NCBI GenBank assembly: GCA_030699345.1
Contig: JAUYMX010000092.1
Span: 1-5,688 of the forward strand
Direction: 5' to 3'
Source: Methylococcaceae bacterium
GTDB taxonomy: Bacteria > Pseudomonadota > Gammaproteobacteria > Methylococcales > Methylomonadaceae
Length of the DNA stretch: 5,688 bases
In this document: piece after piece, positions 1 through 5,688 of the stretch
How positions within the stretch are numbered: position 1 is the first letter of the stretch
Layout of the letters: each line of letters begins with the position of its first letter
Program-made: the position numbers and the translations under genes
Notes under the pieces: generated by a model
What the model was told of the DNA's origin: nothing
Database searches by the model: none
Seen by the model: only the letters and a program-made list of their open reading frames with translations

Positions 1-942
1 TCCGTGTTTAAGAATGAATTTGGCTGCCAATTTGGCAATCGTGGTGGTTTTGCCAACGCCGGTAGGTCCAACTAAGGCAACGATACCGCCTGATTCCAAC
101 AGTTCATCATTCTCTATCGGCAATACCTTAGCTAACAGTTCCTGAGCCTGGGAAAACACAAAGTCAGCATCAGTATGGTTGGTAAAACGATTGGCAATTT
201 TGACGCTTAATTTGTTGGAAATACTCATACCCGCCAAGCGTTTTAGCAAATCGGCTCGCACCGGTGTGTTCTGAGCGGGTTGCAGTTGCGAGATGTTGGC
301 TAATTTGGCGTCCATTGCCGCACGCAACGATTTCAATTCCTTGCTCATCTCTTGTAAGAGATTATCTGCGGCAGGATTAGCGGGCATTTCTATTTGTGTA
401 GTGCGAGATATTTTTTCTTTGGCTTGTGGAGGCGTGACAGGCCGCCCGGCTTTTAATGCCGCTAATGACTCATGCATCGCCTCGGCGGCACGATTGGATG
501 CATGTGCCCCTATAGATGCATCGCGTCTGGCACTACGCTCTGGTTCACCAGTAGATGCTGTTGCCGTGCCGCGTAAATGTATTTTTTCTGCATAGCCAAC
601 GTATTGATCGATATTGCGACGCGGCCGTTCCGGCACACTACCTTCCGCACCCGGTTTTCTGGGGCTACTGACGACATGCAGGCGATTTTTTTCCGCCTCA
701 AAGTCCGGCAGATCAAACATTAAGTTCTCCCGCGCTTCGACTGACTGTTGGGGTTGTTTTTGCGAGTTATTTTGACTAACTTGGCTTTGAATCATTTGCT
801 CATCAAAGTCTCTTGCTGCGACGATTTCCACGCCGCCATCTACGGATTTGTTAGACATAATCACCGCATCGGCACCCAACTCTTCTTTAACCATTCGCAT
901 GGCTTGTCGAATATCCGGAGCAAAAAAACGATTGATTTTCAT
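1..942 (-). CDS. flhF: Flagellar biosynthesis GTPase FlhF, 5' part (C-terminus off the window)
   Basis: SRP-family GTPase that in polar-flagellated bacteria recruits early flagellar parts to the pole and, with FlhG/FleN, controls flagellar number. The frame is open from ATG at 942 to the left edge, giving 314 residues without a stop. The N-terminus (MKINRFFAPDIRQAMRMVKE, then ELGADAVIMSN and GGVEIVAA to about residue 48) is typical of FlhF. Residues about 49-190 form a variable, Gln/Ala/Arg-rich B region of low complexity, followed by a likely helical stretch at 190-216. The N domain runs from about 222 (LLKRLAGM) to 285. The G domain begins with GGIVALVGP and the P-loop GPTGVGKTTT at residues 292-301, then IAKLAAKF. 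The remaining G motifs, probably 130-180 residues, lie outside. A GAGG ribosome site sits 7 bases before the start, and the gene begins 16 bases after the flhA stop. Identification is firm; the middle region alone would not be diagnostic. Confidence 0.96.
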   Translation of the reverse strand, partial: MKINRFFAPDIRQAMRMVKEELGADAVIMSNKSVDGGVEIVAARDFDEQMIQSQVSQNNSQKQPQQSVEARENLMFDLPDFEAEKNRLHVVSSPRKPGAEGSVPERPRRNIDQYVGYAEKIHLRGTATASTGEPERSARRDASIGAHASNRAAEAMHESLAALKAGRPVTPPQAKEKISRTTQIEMPANPAADNLLQEMSKELKSLRAAMDAKLANISQLQPAQNTPVRADLLKRLAGMSISNKLSVKIANRFTNHTDADFVFSQAQELLAKVLPIENDELLESGGIVALVGPTGVGKTTTIAKLAAKFILKHG

Positions 943-949
943 GATGTTG

Positions 950-953
950 CCTC
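950..953 (-). promoter_or_regulatory. Ribosome binding site of flhF
   Basis: The mRNA reads GATGAGG followed by seven bases and then the flhF ATG at 942. The GAGG core lies in the 16-base gap after the flhA stop codon. This supports the chosen start and suggests that flhF can be initiated independently of ribosomes finishing flhA. Confidence 0.7.
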
Positions 954-958
954 ATCTG

Positions 959-3052
959 TTATGCGCGTCGCCCGACCGTGGCTACCACTCGGATTTGCCG
1001 ATCTGCCGGAATTTCGTTATAGGCCAGGACATGTAAGCTAGGTATTGAATGTCTAACGAAGCGAGACAACCATGGTCGGATATAAGATGAAACCAGCAAT
1101 ATCGCTGTTTCACCTTCCATTGCCATTTTTTGCACACTGTCTTGAATAGACGTGTGCATCTGTTCCGCTAGGCCAGGTTCAATACCAACTCCACTTTCTC
1201 CTGCCGTCTGCAATGATTTATGCAACAACTGTTCCAACTCGCCATCTAAAGTGATAACCGGCAACTCATTTTGTATCCCACTGATTTCATGGATAATTAA
1301 TCGCCCTAATGAGGCCCGCACTGCTGAGGTCAAGATGTCGGGATCTTGACTCTTGGTTCCATACTCCGCCAAAGTTTCGGCGATCGTGCGCATATCGCGA
1401 ATCGGCACCCGCTCTTGTAAGAGGTTTTGTAATACTTTGACCACCACACCCAGCGGCAAGGTTTTCGGCACCAAATCTTCCACCAGTTTGGGGGCGCTTT
1501 TGGTCAGGTTTTCGAGCATTTTTTGGGTCTCTTCATAACCCAGCAATTCGTGGGCATGACTTTGCAACAAATGACTCAAATGCGTTGCCACCACGGTGCC
1601 CGGATCGACAACCGTATAGCCCAACGTTTGCGCATGATCTTTTTGATTGGGCTCTATCCACACCGCTTCCAACCCGAACGCAGGATCTTTACAGGCTTTG
1701 CCCGGCAAACTGCCGAACACCCGGCCCGGATTGATCGCCATTTCCATCTCCGGCATGATGTCGGCCTCCCCTACCGTCACGCCCATCAAGGAAATCCGGT
1801 AAGACGTTGGCGTTAAATCCAGATTGTCCCGAATATGTACCGAAGGCACTAAAAACCCTAACTCCTGGGACAATTTTTTGCGCACGCCTTTGATCCGGGT
1901 CATTAACTGCCCGCCCTGATTTTTATCGACCAATGGAATCAAGCGATAGCCCACTTCCAGACCGATCACATCGACCGGCATCACATCATCCCAGCCCAAT
2001 TCCTTAACTTCGGGGGCAGAATTTACTAGAGTCATTGGATAATCCAACTCCACCAGCTCGGCTTGTTTGCGTTTTTTATCAATCAGATAAGCAGAACCCG
2101 CCAAGATCGACGCCAACAAGATAAACACCACGTTGGGCATACCTGGAATAATGCCCAATGCGCCAATCACGGCTGCGGTAATCAACAATGCTTTAGGATT
2201 TTCAAATAGCTGGGTACTGACTTGCTGACCAATGTTTTGGCCGCTGCTACCCACTTTAGTCACCACCAACGCCGATGCGGTAGATAACAACAACGAAGGA
2301 ATCTGCGCGACCAAGCCGTCACCGATAGTCAGCAATACATAGATATGTCCGGCATCGGCAAAACTTAGACCATGCTGGCCAACACCAATCGCCAAGCCAC
2401 CAATCACGTTGACGAACAGAATGATAATGCCGGCAATCGCATCGCCACGGACAAACTTGCTGGCACCGTCCATGGAACCGTAAAAATCCGCTTCTGTCGC
2501 AACTTCCGCACGACGAACACGCGCTTCATCTTGCGTAATCAAGCCGGCATTCAAATCGGCATCGATGGCCATTTGTTTGCCGGGCATCGCATCCAAGGTA
2601 AAGCGCGCGCCAACTTCAGCCACCCGCCCCGCACCTTTGGTAACGACCATAAAATTGATCACCACCAAAATAATAAACACCACCAGCCCCACGGCAAAAT
2701 TGCCGCCAATCACAAATGCGCCGAAGGCTTCGATCACCTTACCCGCCGCGTCACCACCGTTATGGCCTTCTAATAACACGATACGCGTTGAGGCCACGTT
2801 AAGCGCCAGCCTTAATAAAGTTGCCAGCAAAATCACCGTTGGAAACGAGGCAAACTCCAGCGGCTTTAAGGTATAAACCACCACCAGCAAAATAATCAAT
2901 GAGAAGGCGATATTAAAAGTGAACAGTAAATCGAGTATAAACGCCGGCAACGGCAGCATGATCATCGCCAAAATCATGACGATTACCAGCGGCGCACCCA
3001 GCTCGGCTTTACCGAGCATGGTCAAAATAGCTTTTAACTTACTGAAGTCCAT
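959..3052 (-). CDS. flhA: Flagellar export protein FlhA (proton-coupled export gate)
   Basis: FlhA forms a nonameric ring in the inner membrane. It couples proton flow to export, and its cytoplasmic ring docks chaperone-substrate complexes. The 697 residues match the usual family length of about 690-700. About eight hydrophobic segments occupy residues 20-324 (roughly 20-38, 40-62, 70-95, 112-137, 203-226, 240-265, 286-302, 304-324). The FHIPEP family signature is clear: TKGAGRVAEVGARF at 138-151, then LDAMPGKQMAIDADLNAG at 153-170. Charged residues important in Salmonella FlhA appear conserved at an offset of four (from memory): R90, R150, D154, K199, D204, D245. A linker from about 325 to 360 leads to the C-terminal docking domain (GLEVGYRLIPLVD at 364-376, VKVLQNLLQERVPIRDMRTI at 538-557). 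The ATG follows the flhB stop after four bases and has an AGGA site 8 bases upstream. No truncation or frameshift is seen. Confidence 0.98.
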   Translation of the reverse strand: MDFSKLKAILTMLGKAELGAPLVIVMILAMIMLPLPAFILDLLFTFNIAFSLIILLVVVYTLKPLEFASFPTVILLATLLRLALNVASTRIVLLEGHNGGDAAGKVIEAFGAFVIGGNFAVGLVVFIILVVINFMVVTKGAGRVAEVGARFTLDAMPGKQMAIDADLNAGLITQDEARVRRAEVATEADFYGSMDGASKFVRGDAIAGIIILFVNVIGGLAIGVGQHGLSFADAGHIYVLLTIGDGLVAQIPSLLLSTASALVVTKVGSSGQNIGQQVSTQLFENPKALLITAAVIGALGIIPGMPNVVFILLASILAGSAYLIDKKRKQAELVELDYPMTLVNSAPEVKELGWDDVMPVDVIGLEVGYRLIPLVDKNQGGQLMTRIKGVRKKLSQELGFLVPSVHIRDNLDLTPTSYRISLMGVTVGEADIMPEMEMAINPGRVFGSLPGKACKDPAFGLEAVWIEPNQKDHAQTLGYTVVDPGTVVATHLSHLLQSHAHELLGYEETQKMLENLTKSAPKLVEDLVPKTLPLGVVVKVLQNLLQERVPIRDMRTIAETLAEYGTKSQDPDILTSAVRASLGRLIIHEISGIQNELPVITLDGELEQLLHKSLQTAGESGVGIEPGLAEQMHTSIQDSVQKMAMEGETAILLVSSYIRPWLSRFVRHSIPSLHVLAYNEIPADRQIRVVATVGRRA

Positions 3053-3056
3053 GAGA

Positions 3057-4187
3057 TTAATCCTGTCTGAATTCGTCGGGCACTTTAATGTTCCCTGGAG
3101 GCATGGGCGCGGCCCACTTATTTTGTTGGGCGGTTTTTAATTGATAGACATAAGCCAGAATCTGGGCAACGGCCAGATAAAGGCCTTGCGGAATTTCTTT
3201 GTCCAATTCGGTTGAGTAATACAAGGCTCGCGCCAATGGCGGCGACGCCACCAGCGGCACTTCAGCGCCTATCGCTAAATTGCGGATCTGGGCGGCAATT
3301 AAATCTACACCTTTAGCGACCAACTTAGGTGCACCGCCGCCGTTTTGGTCGTATTTGAGGGCTACTGCATAATGACTGGGGTTGGTGATAATCACGTCGG
3401 CCTTAGGCACTTCCGCCATCATACGTTTTTGCGCCATGTCCATTTGCATACGACGCTGGCGGCCTTTGACTTCCGGACTACCTTCCGATTCTTTATTCTC
3501 ATCCTTGATTTCTTGAAGCGTCATTTTCAGTTTTTTATTGTGATCCCACAGTTGGTAAGGCACATCAATCATCGCTACCAACACCAGCGAGGCACTCAAC
3601 AATAAAAAACAGGTAGCAATAATGTTGAGTGAATGGGCGATTGAATCCGTCAACGGTTCGTCGCTCAAGCCCAATAATTCAAGAATAAACAAGTTGTATA
3701 AAAGATAAGCAACAATAAATACCAGCGTGATTTTTAATAACGCTTTGCCCATTTCAACCAGACCTCGTATTGCAAACAACCTGGCCATGCCTTTGATGGG
3801 ATCCATCTTTTCCGGCTTAGGAGATACCGCATCCCAATTAAATATCCAGCCGCCTAATGCCAATGGCGCCAGAATAGCCGCTACTAACAACACCGCCAAA
3901 AACGGCGCTATCAGCATTACGCCATCTATCATGGCCTGCTGAAGATGCTGCATTAGACTGAGAGGATCGAAAATAGTTTCACGTTTTAGCTGAAACTCAG
4001 TGCGCATCATCTTAATCAGCCCTTGACCGATAGCCCCACCTTGCATCCAAAACAACGCCGCACTGACCATCAACATAACAAAGGTGTTTAGTTCGCGAGA
4101 ACGAGCAATCTGGCCTTTTTTCTTAGCGTCAGCCAGACGCTTGCCGGTGGGTTCTTCGGTTTTTTCTTGATCGGAGTCGTCGGCCAT
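3057..4187 (-). CDS. flhB: Flagellar export switch protein FlhB
   Basis: FlhB belongs to the export gate complex and changes specificity from rod/hook to filament substrates after self-cleavage within an NPxH motif. It has 376 residues, close to the usual 355-385. The start is family-like (DQEKTEEPTGKRLADAKKKG at 6-25, then QIARSREL at 26-33). Four hydrophobic segments lie at about 33-52, 88-112, 147-169 and 186-207. A charged linker (NKKLKMTLQEIKDENKESEG, about 217-236; SPEVKGRQRRMQ, 237-248) leads to the cleavage site at 269-272. That site reads N-P-S-H (bases 3372-3383) instead of the usual N-P-T-H, within ADVIITNPSHYAVALKYD. The following domain (GAPKLVAKGVDLIAAQIR, then PLVASPPLARALYYSTELDK and EIPQGLYLAVAQILAYVY) is standard. 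A short proline-containing tail ends the protein. The start lies three bases after the fliR stop and has an AAGGG site 8 bases upstream. Confidence 0.98.
   Translation of the reverse strand: MADDSDQEKTEEPTGKRLADAKKKGQIARSRELNTFVMLMVSAALFWMQGGAIGQGLIKMMRTEFQLKRETIFDPLSLMQHLQQAMIDGVMLIAPFLAVLLVAAILAPLALGGWIFNWDAVSPKPEKMDPIKGMARLFAIRGLVEMGKALLKITLVFIVAYLLYNLFILELLGLSDEPLTDSIAHSLNIIATCFLLLSASLVLVAMIDVPYQLWDHNKKLKMTLQEIKDENKESEGSPEVKGRQRRMQMDMAQKRMMAEVPKADVIITNPSHYAVALKYDQNGGGAPKLVAKGVDLIAAQIRNLAIGAEVPLVASPPLARALYYSTELDKEIPQGLYLAVAQILAYVYQLKTAQQNKWAAPMPPGNIKVPDEFRQD
3061..3064 (-). promoter_or_regulatory. Ribosome binding site of flhA, inside the end of flhB
   Basis: CAGGA in the last codons of flhB, with the AGGA core eight bases before the flhA ATG at 3052. 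The flhB stop lies between the site and the start, a layout expected for translational coupling of flhB and flhA. Confidence 0.65.
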
Positions 4188-4190
4188 ACC

Positions 4191-4964
4191 CTAGACCCTT
4201 AATATTTGTTCAATAACATCATAAGCACCGGTCAGTAAACCAGAAAACTGCTCAAGAAAATCGGGTAAGGTCAGCCACATCAACAACAGCCCAAACATTA
4301 ATGTCACTGGAAATCCAACCGAAAAAATTTGCAATTGCGGTGCGGCGCGCGCGGCGACACCAAAACTGATATTGACCAGTAACAAACTGATCATTAGCGG
4401 CATCGCCAGCAGCAAGCCACCAGTGAACATGTGGCTGCTCCAGGTAATAATTGACCAAAGGCCTGCTTTTGCTATGCCGTCAATGCCAATCGGCAACGAG
4501 GTAAAACTGTCCATGAGCATTTGTATTAATAACAAATGCCCATCCATCGCCAAAAAAATCAACGTGGTAGTCATGGTGTAAAACTGCGCGACGACAGGCA
4601 CTTGCTGGCCGTTTTGCGGATCAACCATAGTTGAAAAACCTAAGCCCATACTTAACGCAACCGCCTGCCCGGCGAACACGACTGCGGCAAACACCATCTG
4701 TAAAACAAAGCCTGTAATCAAACCGATCATGACTTGCTGAATGGTCACTAATAAACCGTCGTAACTAAACATTTCCAACGCCGGCATCGTGGGCAGCAAC
4801 GGCATAATGATAAAAGTCAGCGCCACGGAAAGTATTAAACGAATGCGTGCCGGTACCGCACGAATACTAAACAATGGCACCGATACAAACATGGCACTAA
4901 TACGCAGCAACGGCCAGATGAAAGCAGCCGTCTGGCTGAGTAATTGCGCCTCAGTAAAATTCAT
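4191..4964 (-). CDS. fliR: Flagellar export gate protein FliR
   Basis: FliR is the single-copy subunit that closes the FliP-FliQ-FliR export gate in the centre of the basal body. The product has 257 residues, normal for the family (about 255-265). It is strongly hydrophobic, with segments at about 12-32, 40-60, 72-105, 128-150, 168-200 and 212-234. Family motifs are visible: SVPLFSIRAVPARIRL at 28-43, MGLGFSTMVDPQNGQQVP at 106-123, and LLVNISFGVAARAAPQLQ at 195-212 followed by IFSVGFPVTL at 213-222. The ATG lies three bases after the fliQ stop. The upstream sequence TTGGCTAGGCC gives only a weak ribosome site, so initiation probably depends on ribosomes ending fliQ. The gene contains a seven-T run (mRNA sense) at 4552-4558 within codons for LIFLAM; the frame is intact there. 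Confidence 0.97.
   Translation of the reverse strand: MNFTEAQLLSQTAAFIWPLLRISAMFVSVPLFSIRAVPARIRLILSVALTFIIMPLLPTMPALEMFSYDGLLVTIQQVMIGLITGFVLQMVFAAVVFAGQAVALSMGLGFSTMVDPQNGQQVPVVAQFYTMTTTLIFLAMDGHLLLIQMLMDSFTSLPIGIDGIAKAGLWSIITWSSHMFTGGLLLAMPLMISLLLVNISFGVAARAAPQLQIFSVGFPVTLMFGLLLMWLTLPDFLEQFSGLLTGAYDVIEQILRV
4196..4200 (-). promoter_or_regulatory. Ribosome binding site of flhB, inside the end of fliR
   Basis: AAGGG formed by the last sense codons of fliR, eight bases before the flhB ATG at 4187. A second, too-close GGG sits next to the start and is probably not used. The fliR stop falls between site and start, which suggests coupled translation. Confidence 0.6.
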
Positions 4965-4967
4965 GGC

Positions 4968-5237
4968 CTAGCCAATCAAATGCGGAATGTCGCGAATCAG
5001 ATCCTGAAAATAATCAATGAACATTTGCAACATCATGGGGCCCATTATCATCAGCACGAGGCCTATGACGATCAGCTTGGGAACGAAAGTCAACGTTGAC
5101 TCGTTGATTTGCGTAGCGGCTTGAAACATCGCTATTACCAATCCCACCAATAATGACGGAATCAGTACCGGCGCAGTGAGCTTAACCGCCATCATCACTG
5201 CGTCCTGTCCAACTTGATAGACGATTTCCGGGGTCAT
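4968..5237 (-). CDS. fliQ: Flagellar export gate protein FliQ
   Basis: FliQ is a small two-helix membrane protein; about four copies wrap the outside of the FliP-FliR core of the export gate. The 89 residues match the family length exactly. Hydrophobic segments lie at about 21-39 and 55-75. The conserved loop FQAATQINESTLTFVPK at 38-54 joins them and includes the conserved lysine 54. The N-terminus MTPEIVYQVGQDAV is also typical. It starts 18 bases after the fliP stop with the strongest ribosome site in the window, AAGGAG, seven bases before the ATG. It ends three bases before fliR. Confidence 0.97.
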   Translation of the reverse strand: MTPEIVYQVGQDAVMMAVKLTAPVLIPSLLVGLVIAMFQAATQINESTLTFVPKLIVIGLVLMIMGPMMLQMFIDYFQDLIRDIPHLIG

Positions 5238-5244
5238 GATTTAG

Positions 5245-5250
5245 CTCCTT
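5245..5250 (-). promoter_or_regulatory. Strong ribosome binding site of fliQ
   Basis: AAGGAG, seven bases before the fliQ ATG at 5237, in the gap after the fliP stop. It is the closest match to the consensus Shine-Dalgarno sequence among the genes here and fixes the fliQ start. Confidence 0.8.
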
Positions 5251-5255
5251 TGGTA

Positions 5256-5688
5256 TTAAGTCGCATAAAAACTCGCCGCCAGCATTTCCATAATTAACGA
5301 CCAGCCATCGGCTAACACACACAGCATAATTTTAAATGGCAACGACACGATCATCGGCGACAGAATCATCATACCCATCGACATCAACACGCTGGCAACC
5401 ACCAGGTCGATGATTAAAAACGGCAGAAAAATCATAAAACCGATTTGAAACGCGGTTTTAAGCTCACTGGTGACATAAGCGGGTAATAACAGCGAGAAAG
5501 GTACGTCTTCAGCGGAGTTCAAATCTGCTTTGCCGGATATTCTGATAAACAGTTCTAAATCAGCCTCGCGCGTTTGCTTGAGCATGAACTGGCGAAAAGG
5601 TTCCGTGGCTTTAGTCAACGCCTCAGTAACATCGATTTTCTCTTCCAGATACGGCTGTACCGCATCTACATTGACCTTTTCCAGCACC
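5256..5688 (-). CDS. fliP: Flagellar export gate protein FliP, 3' part (N-terminus off the window)
   Basis: FliP forms the five-subunit core of the export channel in the inner membrane. Only the last 143 complete codons are present, about 58 percent of a usual 245-250-residue protein; the signal peptide, first helix and most of the periplasmic part lie beyond the right edge. The GTG at 5687 is an internal valine codon, not a start. Family motifs, numbered from that valine, are PFRQFMLKQTRE at 30-41, SELKTAFQIGFMIFLPFLII at 74-93 followed by DLVVASVLMSMGMMI at 94-108, and LPFKIMLCVLADGW at 116-129, ending in ASFYAT. Two hydrophobic segments cover about 76-108 and 114-137. The methionine gasket that constricts the pore reads M106-M107-I108 instead of three methionines (third codon ATT, bases 5364-5366). 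The gene is followed by fliQ after 18 bases. Confidence 0.96.
   Translation of the reverse strand, partial: VLEKVNVDAVQPYLEEKIDVTEALTKATEPFRQFMLKQTREADLELFIRISGKADLNSAEDVPFSLLLPAYVTSELKTAFQIGFMIFLPFLIIDLVVASVLMSMGMMILSPMIVSLPFKIMLCVLADGWSLIMEMLAASFYAT

Noticed and set aside
510..716. 68-codon minus-strand frame within flhF
   Set aside because: It is out of frame with flhF, whose own frame stays open from 942 to the left edge and translates into clear FlhF sequence. No frameshift is needed.
943..1040. A separate promoter for flhF at the end of flhA
   Set aside because: I found no convincing sigma-54 (GG/GC elements) or sigma-28 type match by eye on the minus strand. The gap is only 16 bases and is taken up largely by the ribosome site.
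2372..2773. Plus-strand open frame of 133 codons opposite flhA, plus many shorter plus-strand frames elsewhere
   Set aside because: They lie antisense to conserved flagellar genes, show no recognisable family motif and have the odd His/Asn/Thr-rich composition expected of a mirror frame of membrane-protein codons.
3053..3056. Possible terminator or promoter between flhB and flhA
   Set aside because: The gap is four bases and holds no hairpin followed by a T run. The genes are simply adjacent in one unit.
4846..4862. Palindrome-like CGGTACCG with flanking GTGC/GCAC inside fliR
   Set aside because: The perfect part is only eight bases and the flanks pair out of register. It lies in conserved coding sequence far from any start, so chance is the better explanation.
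5685..5687. GTG at the right edge as the start of fliP
   Set aside because: FliP is normally about 245-250 residues and its conserved N-terminal half is missing. The codon is an internal valine where the window cuts the gene.

Overview
The window is a compact block of flagellar genes, all on the minus strand. It reads from the right edge to the left as fliP (3' part only), fliQ, fliR, flhB, flhA and flhF (5' part only). Almost every base is coding. The gaps between genes are about 18, 3, 3, 4 and 16 bases, so this looks like the middle of one polycistronic unit whose promoter lies off the right edge. I see no RNA gene, mobile element, CRISPR array, terminator or convincing promoter.

The first five genes encode the inner-membrane core of the flagellar type III export apparatus. 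FliP, FliQ and FliR build the export gate in the membrane. FlhB wraps the gate and switches substrate class through self-cleavage at an NPxH motif. FlhA forms the nonameric ring that couples proton flow to export and docks chaperone-substrate complexes. flhF follows; it encodes an SRP-type GTPase that places the flagellum at the cell pole and sets its number. Its usual partner, flhG/fleN, would be expected just beyond the left edge, but it is not in the window.

The order fliP-fliQ-fliR-flhB-flhA-flhF, the presence of flhF and the protein sequences point to a polar-flagellated gammaproteobacterium. GC content looks close to 50 percent by eye. The proteins and base composition would fit a Methylococcales-like or similar aquatic lineage, but that placement is a guess. 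Enteric bacteria with peritrichous flagella lack flhF and place flhBA apart from fliPQR.

This is conserved core machinery, not an undescribed system. The points worth a second look are small: FlhB has NPSH where NPTH is usual, the methionine gasket of FliP reads Met-Met-Ile, and the Shine-Dalgarno strengths differ along the operon in a way that parallels part of the known FliP:FliQ:FliR stoichiometry.
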